A DNA stretch of 64,000 bases, taken from JANNMJ01 sp031425525 (GTDB lineage Bacteria; Bacteroidota; Bacteroidia; Cytophagales; Hymenobacteraceae). This document shows positions 8,903 to 17,194 of this stretch, piece by piece. The DNA lies in NCBI GenBank assembly GCA_031425525.1, contig JANPJM010000058.1, positions 94,008 to 158,007 on the forward strand, given 5' to 3'. The notes under the pieces are model-generated. The model saw only the letters and a list, made by a program, of their open reading frames with translations, did not search any database and was not told the origin of the DNA. The position numbers and the translations under genes were made by a program. Position 1 is the stretch's first letter; every line of letters starts with the position of its first letter.

Positions 8903-8910
8903 TCGGGCGT

Positions 8911-8962
8911 CCCCGCTCCTCCCTTGCCCGGCACTTACCTGCCGGGCAAGGGAGGAGCGGGG
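8911..8962. terminator. Perfect 23-bp inverted repeat between convergent genes
   Basis: 8911-8933 and 8940-8962 are exact reverse complements with a 6-nt loop. It lies between the converging methylase gene and the gene ending at 8977, and probably acts as a bidirectional terminator, although no U-run follows the stem. Confidence 0.75.
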
Positions 8963-8976
8963 CCAGGCCGGGCGGC

Positions 8977-9741
8977 CTACAGCTGCGGCGCCGGGGCGCT
9001 GCCCCCGTCGCCGCCCTTCTTGCCCTTCCGCGCGCCGCGGCGGTCGGTGAGGCGGTAGGCTTTCTTGAAGCCGCTCACGAAATCGGGGTCTTTGACGCGG
9101 CGGGTGTTGACGGCGGTTTTGAGTTCGCCGAGGACGTAGTCGTCGAGGTCGTCGAGGTCGCGGTCGAGTTTTTCGGCGGCGGTGCTGGCGGCGTTTTGGG
9201 CGGCTTTGGGCTGGCCCCGGCGGATGCCGAAGAGCGCGGCGGCGGCCTCGAAATCGGCGGTATCGGTGGTGGTGAGGTCGTATTCGGCCAGGTCGGCGGG
9301 GGGCACCCGGTCGAGGGCATCGATGGCGACCTGGGCCAGGCCGATCAGGCCGCCGGCCCCCATCCGCACCAGACGCGAATGCTGGCGGATGTTGAGTTGC
9401 GCCGCCAGGGCGCGTTGCTTACCGGCAGCCAACTCGTCGGCGGGCAGGTTGTCTTTTTCGAGCAGCCACAGGTGCAGGCTGGCGGCGACGGGCGGCAGCA
9501 GGGTAGCGAGGGTCTGCCGGGCGGTGCCTTTGTCGAGGGTAGCGCCGCGCTGGGCGCCGGTGGTGATGGGGTTGTCGCGGTCGGCGTCGGGGGGCGGGGC
9601 CGGGAGCGCGCCCTGGCGCGAGAGGTAGCCATCGACGCGTTTCTTGAGGGCGGGTACGCCCTCCCAGCGGGGTTTGGTGTCCTGAAAGAAGGTTTTCAGG
9701 TTGTCGTGCCGCTCCAACTGATTTTTGGTATCCTGATCCAT
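8977..9741 (-). CDS. Helical hypothetical protein, array-associated (member 1)
   Basis: 254 residues from the start MDQDTKNQ at 9741; a longer frame to 9837 exists but adds no plausible sequence. The protein is Ala/Leu-rich and helical, without signal peptide or membrane segment. It ends in DPDFVSGFKKAYRLTDRR and a Lys/Gly tail. The overall plan (KKRVDGYL.., a Thr/Lys block, then LATLLPPVAASLHLWLLE) parallels the protein at 41372-42052, whose C-terminus reads NPDFYHAYQSARQI. Function unknown. The gene is preceded by a 21-bp-period array at 9831-10061, the same arrangement as at 41372-42052 and 62682-63425. Confidence 0.75.
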   Translation of the reverse strand: MDQDTKNQLERHDNLKTFFQDTKPRWEGVPALKKRVDGYLSRQGALPAPPPDADRDNPITTGAQRGATLDKGTARQTLATLLPPVAASLHLWLLEKDNLPADELAAGKQRALAAQLNIRQHSRLVRMGAGGLIGLAQVAIDALDRVPPADLAEYDLTTTDTADFEAAAALFGIRRGQPKAAQNAASTAAEKLDRDLDDLDDYVLGELKTAVNTRRVKDPDFVSGFKKAYRLTDRRGARKGKKGGDGGSAPAPQL

Positions 9742-9774
9742 CGGGCGTGAAGGGAAAAAATGGTGATTTGGCGG

Positions 9775-9805
9775 GAAAGATACGTCCCGGACGCAGAAAA
9801 GCAAT
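9775..9805 (-). promoter_or_regulatory. Putative promoter of the 8977-9741 gene
   Basis: On the minus strand TATCTTTC (9775-9782) lies 33 bp before the start codon, with a TTG about 19 bp further upstream. It approximates the Bacteroidota TTTG-N19-21-TAnnTTTG form. The same TATCTTTCC.GCC string precedes the related gene at 41372-42052. Confidence 0.4.
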
Positions 9806-9830
9806 CTTTCCGCGCCCAACAACGCCCCCC

Positions 9831-10061
9831 GGCACACTTACCACGAGGCGGCGGGGTTTTGCCACGTCACGGCGCTGCTTCCCCACGATCCGGCGCGGTT
9901 TCCCAACAGTACGGCGCAGTTTTACCACTCTGCGGCGGCGTTCTACCACGGCACGGAGCGGTTTTACCACGTTGCGGCGTCGTTGTACCACGGCACGGAG
10001 CGGTTTTACCACGGCACCAAATTGCATTCCCACGGCACGCGGCGGCGTTCCTACGCCCCAT
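9831..10061. repeat. 21-bp-period degenerate array 1 (11 units)
   Basis: Eleven consecutive 21-bp units without a single phase slip, cores TTTTACCACGGCACGG, TTGTACCACGGCACGG and variants. All six frames are nearly free of stops, giving heptapeptide repeats on both strands (for example CRGKTAP or VLPRHGA), which is a by-product of the period and not evidence for coding. The array ends about 25 bp before the -33 region of the 8977-9741 gene. Confidence 0.9.
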
Positions 10062-10106
10062 CGGCGGGCGGTGACGGCCCCGCCCGCCGCCCCGCAGGCA
10101 CGGCCC

Positions 10107-10150
10107 AAAAAAACCGTCGCCCCGCCGCGATCTGCGGCGGGGCGACGGTT
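10107..10150 (-). terminator. Rho-independent terminator of the 10234-10434 gene
   Basis: A perfect 17-bp stem (10112-10128 with 10134-10150, 5-nt loop), followed on the minus strand by seven U residues. It separates the small membrane protein gene from array 1. Confidence 0.8.
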
Positions 10151-10233
10151 GGCCCGTGGCACCTGATGCCGGGCGCCGTGGCGCTGCACGGAGCCGAGCG
10201 GCCTGTTGTAGGGGCTTGCGCCCCGGCGGCGGC

Positions 10234-10434
10234 CTAGCCGCCCGAGCGGTCGCCCCACATGGCGGCGGCTACCACGGCCACCACGAAGCAAACGGAAATT
10301 ACCAGCGAGCCGAAGAAGTCGATGGGCGCCTGCCGGAAAAGTTGCACCAGAATCAGCAGCCCCACGATGGTGGCCGTCGCGAGGACGATGGCAATGGGGA
10401 GCGTCTCCCCGCGATTTTCAGAGTGGTTGGTCAT
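10234..10434 (-). CDS. Small two-helix membrane protein, 66 aa
   Basis: The 66 residues contain two hydrophobic helices (LPIAIVLATATIVGLLILVQ and the stretch from FFGSLVISVCF to AAAMW) after a short polar N-terminus MTNHSENRGE. Stop-to-terminator spacing (10234 to the hairpin at 10150) and the lack of any opposing gene support it as real. Family and function are not recognised. Confidence 0.65.
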   Translation of the reverse strand: MTNHSENRGETLPIAIVLATATIVGLLILVQLFRQAPIDFFGSLVISVCFVVAVVAAAMWGDRSGG

Positions 10435-10522
10435 GGCCGCAAGTTAGCGCCGCGCGGCGGATGGCGGGCGCTTGGCGCCTGGGGAAACGTGGGTGTGGCC
10501 CCGCCGGGGGCGGCCAAATGCC

Positions 10523-11794
10523 TTAGCCCCGCGCGGGTTCCTCGGGCAGTTCGGCCGCGATCTCGGCGGCCACATCGGGCCGGCCACGCCACGGCAGAAA
10601 CAGCGCTCCGAAGCCCAGCGCCGCTACGCCCGCGCCCGCCCAGAATGCCTGCCCGGCGTTCGCGACGTCGGTGCCGGCCAGGGCGCCGGCCAGGAGCGCG
10701 CCCGCGCCGATGCCCACCTCAAGGGCGAGGTACGCGGTGGCGAGCGCCCGGCCGCGCCGCTCGTCGTAGGCCCAGTCGATAGTCCAGGCGTAGAGGGTGG
10801 GCGAGTTCATCCCGCTCGCCAGTCCGAATACCACGCCCGCCGCCAGCAACGTAGCGGGGGTGTGGGCGGCGGCAATCAGCCCCATCCCCACGACGAGCAG
10901 CGCCGACGAAAACTTCAGCACCACCACGCGCCCGTAGCGGTCGGAGAGGCGACCGGCGACGAAGCGCGCGGCCAGCGACGCCAGCGTCAGCACCGTAAAA
11001 AAGGTGCCTCGGTTAGGGAGGCCCAGATGGTCGCTTACGTCCGGAATCAGCGTCACCATCACGCCGTAGGGCACCACCGTCAGCAGCATCACGAGGGCCG
11101 GGCCGAAAACGGTGGGCTCGATGATGTCGGCGGGCGCGATGCGGAGCAGGGCCGGCCGAAAGCGCTGGCGCTGGTCGGGGGGCAACGTTTCGCGCATGCG
11201 CGCCATCACGCCGACACTCAGCAGCGCGGCGATGGACGAAGCCACGAACATGGCGTTGAGGTTGAGTTGCTGCGCAATCCAGGAGCCGGCGGCCGGGCCG
11301 GCGGCCATCCCCATACTGCCCGCGATACCGAGCAGCCCGACGGCCTCGCCCCGGCGGTCGGCGGGGGTAACGTCGGCCAGAAACGCCGTGGTGCCCGTCG
11401 GCTTGAAGCCCGTGCTGAACCCGTGGAGCAGCCGCAGGGCCAAAAAAGCCGCGATGGTGCCCGCCAGCGGGTACAACAACGAACACACCACGCACACCAA
11501 CGACCCCACCACCATCACTGGCACGCGCCCCACGGTATCGGCGAGCTTACCTGAAAACGGCCGGCTGATGCCCGCCGTGAGCGTGAACAGCGCAATCACC
11601 CAGCCCTTATACTCGGCCCCGCCGAGGCCCGTGATGATGCCCGGCAGCTCCGGCACCATCATATTGATAGAAGCGAAAAACAGGAACGACGACAGGCAAA
11701 CGAGCCAGAATTGGGTGGAGTAGGTTTTCAGGGGAAAGGTGGGAGGGTGGAAAGGTGGGAGGGTGGGAGTTGCTGTGGGGATGTGCGGGGGCAA
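10523..11794 (-). CDS. MFS transporter
   Basis: 423 residues with about 12 hydrophobic helices. The loop 2-3 motif GKLADTVGRVPVMV and its repeat in the second half, GRLSDRYGRVVVLK, identify the major facilitator superfamily; the sequence resembles drug-efflux type members. Substrate unknown. The start is uncertain: the first 22 residues (MPPHIPTATPTLPPF..) come from a low-complexity GGTGGGAGGG-type stretch and may not be translated, yet no other start codon precedes helix 1. It may be co-transcribed with the NmrA-like gene that ends 9 bp upstream. Confidence 0.88.
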   Translation of the reverse strand: MPPHIPTATPTLPPFHPPTFPLKTYSTQFWLVCLSSFLFFASINMMVPELPGIITGLGGAEYKGWVIALFTLTAGISRPFSGKLADTVGRVPVMVVGSLVCVVCSLLYPLAGTIAAFLALRLLHGFSTGFKPTGTTAFLADVTPADRRGEAVGLLGIAGSMGMAAGPAAGSWIAQQLNLNAMFVASSIAALLSVGVMARMRETLPPDQRQRFRPALLRIAPADIIEPTVFGPALVMLLTVVPYGVMVTLIPDVSDHLGLPNRGTFFTVLTLASLAARFVAGRLSDRYGRVVVLKFSSALLVVGMGLIAAAHTPATLLAAGVVFGLASGMNSPTLYAWTIDWAYDERRGRALATAYLALEVGIGAGALLAGALAGTDVANAGQAFWAGAGVAALGFGALFLPWRGRPDVAAEIAAELPEEPARG

Positions 11795-11803
11795 AGGTCG
11801 GGC

Positions 11804-12718
11804 TCAGGCGTACGTGTTGGTGGCGCGCACGGCAAGTACTTGCTGCACGGATGTCCAGCGGAGGTGGGGGTAGCGGGCATTGTCGAGCGAGGGGAGCTTG
11901 GCCTCGCCGCTGAGCATATCGCGCAGGTACTGCATCCCCTGCCAGGGCGGGAAAATATCGTTCGTGCCGGGCGCCACCGCGCGCACTACCTTGCTCAGGC
12001 CGTTCAGAAAGCCCACGCTGCCTACTCGGAACATCTTAAATGGCTTGCCGGTGGCAGCCGTGGCCACTTCGGCAAGCTGGCGCGGCGAGCGTACGTCGCC
12101 GGCGATGTACAAAGTGCGCGGGGTGGTGGGGTCGAGGGCGGCGGCGGCGGTGTAAGCGGCGGTGTCGTCGGTGGTGGTGAAGTCGAGCGGTTGGTCGGCG
12201 TCGCCCCAATACAAAATGCGGTGCAAGCCGAACTGCACGACGGGCGCCTGACCAGTAAGCAAATCGGCGAACATGCCGTTGAAGATGGACGTGGCGGCCA
12301 CGGGCGCGCGGTCGAGCAGGACGCGGAATTCGCGGCGGAAGTCGAAGTTGCGGTTCGTGCCGGGGCGCAAACGGGTGTAGTCGGCGCAGAAATCGGAGGG
12401 GATGAAGCGCGGTACGCCCGCCGCCACCGCTGCATCGAGCAGTTGCTTCTGGGCATCGACGATGACCGGTCGCAGCCCCGACAGCGCCGACACCACGCAC
12501 GCCGCGCCCGCGCAGGCACGGGCCAAGGCGGCGGCATCGGCGTAATCGACGGACACGATTTCGGCGCCAAGCCGACGCAGGGCACCCACCGTTTGCGGCT
12601 TGCTGCCGAGCCGCACGAGCGCTCGCACGGCCGCGCCGCGTGGCAAAAGCTCCCGGACGATGCGATGGCCGAGGTCGCCGGTGGCGCCGGCCACGACAAT
12701 AAGAGTGGAATTGGACAT
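11804..12718 (-). CDS. NmrA-like NAD(P)-binding protein
   Basis: 304 residues. The N-terminus VVAGATGDLGHRIVRELL carries the GATGxLG nucleotide-binding motif of atypical short-chain dehydrogenases. The following RALVR..SKPQTVGALRR pattern and IPSDFCADY fit the NmrA / isoflavone-reductase-like group, where the active-site Tyr-x-x-x-Lys is often lost. Likely role is NADPH-dependent reduction or redox sensing; substrate unknown. It sits 9 bp before the MFS gene on the same strand. Confidence 0.85.
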   Translation of the reverse strand: MSNSTLIVVAGATGDLGHRIVRELLPRGAAVRALVRLGSKPQTVGALRRLGAEIVSVDYADAAALARACAGAACVVSALSGLRPVIVDAQKQLLDAAVAAGVPRFIPSDFCADYTRLRPGTNRNFDFRREFRVLLDRAPVAATSIFNGMFADLLTGQAPVVQFGLHRILYWGDADQPLDFTTTDDTAAYTAAAALDPTTPRTLYIAGDVRSPRQLAEVATAATGKPFKMFRVGSVGFLNGLSKVVRAVAPGTNDIFPPWQGMQYLRDMLSGEAKLPSLDNARYPHLRWTSVQQVLAVRATNTYA

Positions 12719-12874
12719 ACGCGCTTAACGGGGAGGGAGAGAAACGGGTTGAAACCAGCGCGGTTGGGCGACGCCGGCGCGCGTAAGCCGGCGCGGCGCG
12801 CAGCGGAGGCCGTACTTTGCGGGGGCAGCCTGGTTGTAGCGCACTCGCCAGGCCGCCATTTCCCCGCTAACGCC

Positions 12875-13354
12875 ATGCAGTATCAGGAAGAGCAGTTCCC
12901 GCTCTCAGCCATCGAGCGCGCCACGGTTCGGCGGCAATCGCGGGTGCGCGTGGGAGTCGTGCTGGTGGTGGCGGCCGCCCTGAGCGCAGTGGCCCGCTGG
13001 ATGGTCAGCCGGCTGATGGCTATTGGCGGGAATACGTTCTTTTGGGTGATATTCGGGCTGATGCTGACCGTTTTCGGCGGCACGCTGCTCTACCTGCTCA
13101 TCGGGTTCGTGCGCGACTTTAGCACCACGCACAAGCTGATCGTGCGCGGTACGCTTACCCGGAAAGACATGACGACGCGGCGAACCGGCACGTTGCGTAA
13201 CCGGTCGGTCACGCATTACTACTATTTCTATTTCGATCAGAAGAAACTGGCGGTCGATTTGGACATCTACGACCGATTTCAGGTCGGCCAGATTATCGAG
13301 ATCGAGCGCACGACGGCGTCGCATTCGTTGATCGACGCGCGGCTTTTGGCCTGA
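12875..13354 (+). CDS. Two-helix membrane protein, 159 aa
   Basis: Start ATG 12875 (MQYQEEQFPL). A much longer frame from 11711 exists but is the shadow of the NmrA-like gene. Two hydrophobic helices (VGVVLVVAAALSAVARWMV and a second near residues 50-75) precede a soluble C-terminal domain rich in beta residues, including HYYYFYFDQKKLAVDLDIYD. Topology resembles small membrane proteins with a cytoplasmic beta domain. Family not recognised. Confidence 0.7.
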   Translation: MQYQEEQFPLSAIERATVRRQSRVRVGVVLVVAAALSAVARWMVSRLMAIGGNTFFWVIFGLMLTVFGGTLLYLLIGFVRDFSTTHKLIVRGTLTRKDMTTRRTGTLRNRSVTHYYYFYFDQKKLAVDLDIYDRFQVGQIIEIERTTASHSLIDARLLA

Positions 13355-13436
13355 GTCTGCTACTCCTGCCGCCAACGCAACCTGACAAACCGACCGCCCC
13401 GAAACGCCGGTCCCGCGTTTGCCGTTGGGCGCGCCA

Positions 13437-15326
13437 ATGTCCTTTCTCTCCCGGATTCTCGAAAACCGTTTCACGCCGCCCGCCACCCGGCGCAACTCCG
13501 CCGATGCCGACGCCGGTAAGCCCCGGCCTACCCTCAAAGCGCGCTTTGCGGCGCTGCGGCACGTGCCACCGTTTCTGCGCCTGATCTGGGCGACCAACCC
13601 GTCGTTGGCGTTTGCCAGCTTGTTGCTGCGGGTGGCGCGGGCGGCGCTACCGGTGGCCACGCTCTGGATCGGCAAGCTGATTCTCGACCAGGTGGTGCTG
13701 CTCGCCAAAACCGGCGGTTCCGCCGACCCGGCGCCCGTGCTAAAGCTGGTGGCGGTGGAATTCGGCCTGGCACTGCTCGCCGACGGACTCGGGCGGCTCA
13801 CGGCGCTGCTCGATTCGCTCCTCGCCGACCGGTTCACGAACGATACGTCGGTGCGGCTGATGGAACACGCCGCCGAGCTGGACTTGGATCAGTTCGAGGA
13901 CGCTGAGTTTTACGACAAGCTAGACCGCGCCCGCAAACAGACGCTCGGCCGCACCGCGCTGTTGAGCCAATTGCTGGCGCAGGGGCAGGATTTGATTACG
14001 ATGGTCTTCCTCGGCGCGGCCGTGGCTACGTTCAACCCGTGGCTGATCGGGCTGGTGGTGGTGGCCGTGATTCCGGCCTTTTTGGGCGAATCGCACTTCA
14101 ACGAGCGCTCCTATTCGCTGGTGCATTCCTGGACGCCGGAGCGCCGCGAGCTGGACTATCTGCGGTTCGTGGGCGCGAGCGACGAGACGGCGAAAGAAGT
14201 TAAAATCTTCGGCCTGAGCGGGTTTTTGATCGAGCGGTTTCGGGAGCTGTCAGACCGGTTTTTTCTGCAAAACCGCGCCCTGGCGGTGCGGCGCGCGGGC
14301 TGGGGCACGGTGCTGGCAGCGCTCGGCTCAGCGGGCTACTACGCGGCCTACGCCTGGATTCTGGCCCAAACCGTGCGCGGACAGGTGAGCATCGGGTCGC
14401 TGGTGTTTCTGAGCGGCTCGTTTCTGCGGCTGCGCGGTTTGCTCGAAGGCGTGCTGGGGCGCTTCGGGCAGGTGGCCGACGGCGCGCTGTACCTCCAGGA
14501 TTTTTTCGAGTTTTTCGAGCTGCAACCCAATATCCGGCGGGTGCCGGGCGCGCGGCCGTTTCCGCGCGCCATTCAACATGGCTTTACCTTCGAGAACGTC
14601 GGTTTCAAGTACCGGAACGCCCAGAAATGGGCCATTCGGGGACTGAATTTCACGCTGCAAGCCGGCGAAAAACTCGCGCTCGTCGGCGAGAACGGCGCCG
14701 GCAAAACCACGCTCGTGAAACTGCTCGCGCGCCTCTACGACCCCACCGAAGGCCGCATCCTGCTCGACGGACACGATCTGCGCGAATACGACCCCGCCGA
14801 GCTTCGGCAGGAAATCGGCGTCATTTTTCAGGATTTCGTGCGGTTTCAGATGACGGCCGGCACCAACCTCGCGGTCGGGCGCATCGACGCCCGCCACGAC
14901 GAAACCCGTATCGCGGGGGCGGCGCGCCAGAGCCTCGCCGATTCGGTCGTCGCGAAGCTGCCCAACGGCTACGAGCAGGTCATCGGGCGGCGCTTCGCGG
15001 GCGGCGTCGATCTGAGCGGCGGCGAATGGCAGAAAATCGCCCTCGGTCGCGCCTACATGCGCGACGCCCAGCTCCTGATTCTCGACGAGCCCACCGCCGC
15101 CCTCGACGCGCGCGCCGAGTACGAGGTATTTCAACGGTTCAAAGAACTCACCCAAGGCAAAACCGCCGTCCTCATCTCGCACCGTTTCAGTACCGTGCGG
15201 ATGGCCGACCGCATTCTGGTCATCGAAAACGGCGGGTTCATCGAAATCGGCTCCCACGAAACGCTGCTCGCCAACGACGGCCGCTACGCCGAGCTATTTC
15301 GTTTACAGGCGGCCGGTTATCAGTAG
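13437..15326 (+). CDS. ABC transporter, fused membrane and ATPase domains
   Basis: 629 residues; ATG 13437 is preferred to the upstream TTG 13419. A six-helix exporter domain covers roughly 50-360. The ATPase domain has Walker A GENGAGKTT (about 416-424), signature DLSGGEWQ (about 524-531), Walker B LLILDEPTAALD and an H-loop SHRFSTVR. It fits the half-size exporters that dimerise. The substrate could be a lipid, peptide or drug and is not predictable. It is followed by the convergent bshC gene. Confidence 0.92.
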   Translation: MSFLSRILENRFTPPATRRNSADADAGKPRPTLKARFAALRHVPPFLRLIWATNPSLAFASLLLRVARAALPVATLWIGKLILDQVVLLAKTGGSADPAPVLKLVAVEFGLALLADGLGRLTALLDSLLADRFTNDTSVRLMEHAAELDLDQFEDAEFYDKLDRARKQTLGRTALLSQLLAQGQDLITMVFLGAAVATFNPWLIGLVVVAVIPAFLGESHFNERSYSLVHSWTPERRELDYLRFVGASDETAKEVKIFGLSGFLIERFRELSDRFFLQNRALAVRRAGWGTVLAALGSAGYYAAYAWILAQTVRGQVSIGSLVFLSGSFLRLRGLLEGVLGRFGQVADGALYLQDFFEFFELQPNIRRVPGARPFPRAIQHGFTFENVGFKYRNAQKWAIRGLNFTLQAGEKLALVGENGAGKTTLVKLLARLYDPTEGRILLDGHDLREYDPAELRQEIGVIFQDFVRFQMTAGTNLAVGRIDARHDETRIAGAARQSLADSVVAKLPNGYEQVIGRRFAGGVDLSGGEWQKIALGRAYMRDAQLLILDEPTAALDARAEYEVFQRFKELTQGKTAVLISHRFSTVRMADRILVIENGGFIEIGSHETLLANDGRYAELFRLQAAGYQ

Positions 15327-15329
15327 GGT

Positions 15330-15412
15330 TTAGGGTATAGTGTTTAGTTTTTAGGATTTAGTTGGGCAGCTTACTATACCCTAAACACTAAAACCTAAAC
15401 ACTATACCCTAA
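15330..15412. repeat. Inverted repeat of TTTAGGG-type heptamers between convergent genes
   Basis: TTAGGGTATAGTGTTTAG (15330-15347) is matched exactly by its reverse complement at 15395-15412. The block is built from telomere-like TTTAGGG / CCCTAAA and TTTTTAG words. The right arm encodes the last residues of BshC (LGYSV and stop), so the repeat has invaded the end of that gene. It may act as a bidirectional terminator. Confidence 0.85.
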
Positions 15413-16984
15413 AACCGTAAACTTCCCCGCCAGCGGGTCAAACGCGTCGAGCAGATCCGCCAGCAGGCGCGGATTTTCGGGTAGCAGCGCCAGCACGCTT
15501 TCGGTGCGTTCCTGCAAGCCGCCTTTGGGGAACAGGCGTTCTTTGAGCGTATCGACCTGCGCGAACGCCGTAGCGTGGCGCCGGTCGCGGGCTTTTTGCA
15601 GCCGCTGCCGCAAGTGATCGAGGCGCTTGGCGGTGCGGTGAGCTTCGGCGGCGACGGTTTTTTCGAACGTCGAATCGATGCCGACCGCCAGCGTCCGCAG
15701 CTCGTCGAACACGGTCGCGATGGCGGTTTGCGCCGTTTCCAGCGTCAGGGGTGCCTCGCCGAGGCGTTCGGCTACGCGGCGCTTCAGGGTTGGGCTGTCG
15801 GCGAACAGCTCGGTGGGCGTCAGGCCCAGGCGCGTGACCCGCGCCGCCGCCGCCGTGGGCACCACCAACGCCGAATTTCGGAGCAATACTACCGGAAACG
15901 GCACCGCCAACGCGGCAAATACACCCTTCAATTGCAGCCAGTACGCCACTTCGGCACCGCCGCCGATGTAGGCCACGTTCGGCAGAATCAACTCCTGATA
16001 CACCGGCCGCAGCACGACGTTCGGCGAGAACCGTTCGGGGTGCGCCTCGGCGAGCGTGGCCATGGCGGAGGCCGTGAAGCTGAGGGCGGTATTGACGACG
16101 GTGTACGACCCATCTTCGTGGCGCTCGATGCGCTCGCGCACGGCGCCATCGAGGTAGAAGAGGTTGAGGGGCCGCGCGTAAATCTGCGGCTTATAGTACG
16201 CCGCCAGCGCTTCGTTGGCGGTATGCACGGCTTTTTGCACGGTCGGGCCCGCCAGCTCGGCGGCAATCACGGGCCGGAGCGCAGCTTTCAACACGGGCGT
16301 ATCGGCGTCGAGCGCCACCACCCCAAACTCGCCGAACAACGTGTGTACCACGCGCCGGGTAGCGTCGGCGAGGGTTGCGCCGGCGCGGTATGCCGCCGTG
16401 AGCGCCGTCAGCCACGCCGAATGCTCCGGCAGCGTGTCGAGCAGGTGTGTGAGGGCGGCATCGGCGTGCATCCGACCGGTGGCGCCGCGCTGGTCGGTGG
16501 TCCACTTAAACGGCTGGCCGTTGACGCTGAAATGGTCAATTTCGGCCAAATCGTGGTCTTCCGTCGCCATCCAGAACACCGGTACGAAGTGGTGCGCCGG
16601 ATACGCCACCGTCAGCTTCTGCGCGAGCTTGATGGCGCTGACGATCTTGTAGATGAAGTACAGCGGCCCCGTCATCAGGCTGAGCTGATGCCCCGTGGTG
16701 ACGGTAAACGTGTTCGGGGCCGCCAGCCGGTCGAGGTTCGCCACGACCGCCGCGTGAATCGGGGTGCCGAGCCGCTCCAGATACTGCCGCCGCACTTCAG
16801 CGGCGAGGGTCGCGCGCTGGGCGGGCGGATAAGCCGCCGCTTTTTCGGCCACCTGCGCACCGAGGTTTTCGAGCGTCGGGAAGCGGTGATAAAACGGCGT
16901 CAGATGCGGCGCGCGGGCCAGATAGTCGAGCACCAGCGGCGCGAAAGCGCCGGTAGCAGCATAGTCGATACACTCAGTCTTCAT
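15395..16984 (-). CDS. bshC: Bacillithiol biosynthesis cysteine-adding enzyme BshC
   Basis: 529 residues from ATG 16984 (MKTECIDYAATGAF); in-frame codons further upstream overlap a hairpin element and are not used. Family landmarks are TTGHQLSLMTGPLYFIYKI, PVFWMATEDHDLAEIDHF and the late coiled-coil segment. BshC adds cysteine to glucosaminyl-malate in the last step of making bacillithiol, the low-molecular-weight thiol used by Firmicutes and many Bacteroidota. bshA and bshB are not in the window. Length is normal for the family. Confidence 0.93.
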   Translation of the reverse strand: MKTECIDYAATGAFAPLVLDYLARAPHLTPFYHRFPTLENLGAQVAEKAAAYPPAQRATLAAEVRRQYLERLGTPIHAAVVANLDRLAAPNTFTVTTGHQLSLMTGPLYFIYKIVSAIKLAQKLTVAYPAHHFVPVFWMATEDHDLAEIDHFSVNGQPFKWTTDQRGATGRMHADAALTHLLDTLPEHSAWLTALTAAYRAGATLADATRRVVHTLFGEFGVVALDADTPVLKAALRPVIAAELAGPTVQKAVHTANEALAAYYKPQIYARPLNLFYLDGAVRERIERHEDGSYTVVNTALSFTASAMATLAEAHPERFSPNVVLRPVYQELILPNVAYIGGGAEVAYWLQLKGVFAALAVPFPVVLLRNSALVVPTAAAARVTRLGLTPTELFADSPTLKRRVAERLGEAPLTLETAQTAIATVFDELRTLAVGIDSTFEKTVAAEAHRTAKRLDHLRQRLQKARDRRHATAFAQVDTLKERLFPKGGLQERTESVLALLPENPRLLADLLDAFDPLAGKFTVLGYSV

Positions 16985-17047
16985 CAGGAAGGCGAAGGTA
17001 GGGCCGCCGGGCGGGCGGCGGAGTGGCGTTGGCGCGGCGCCCGGATA

Positions 17048-17124
17048 TAGTGCGGACTTCGGTCCGCAGTTTACCGGTAGATGTGCTGTGCGCACTGTAA
17101 AAATGCGGACTAAAGTCCGCACTA
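17048..17124. repeat. Small palindromic element (77 bp)
   Basis: TAGTGCGGACT at 17048-17058 and AGTCCGCACTA at 17114-17124 form exact 11-bp terminal inverted repeats. Each end is itself a hairpin (TGCGGACTTCGGTCCGCA and TGCGGACTAAAGTCCGCA). This is the build of a REP or MITE-like element. It lies between the divergent bshC and phoD genes. Confidence 0.75.
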
Positions 17125-17194
17125 CAATCCAGTAGACCACCGCCTGGCAGCCTGGATTTTCCGTACTGCACCCAGCGCCCCGTTATCTGCCGAA

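Noticed and set aside
9831..10061. CRISPR array
   Set aside because: Units are contiguous and degenerate with no unique spacers, the period is 21 bp, and no cas genes are in the window.
9747..10166. Open frames with heptapeptide repeats across array 1 on both strands
   Set aside because: A 21-bp period without stops opens all frames at once. The peptides have no start context, no family and appear equally on both strands.
11711..12874. 5' extension of the 12875-13354 gene
   Set aside because: It is antisense to the NmrA-like gene and has low-complexity Gly/Arg/His-rich translation.
15575..17050. 491-codon plus-strand frame
   Set aside because: Shadow of bshC with His/Arg/Gly-rich translation.
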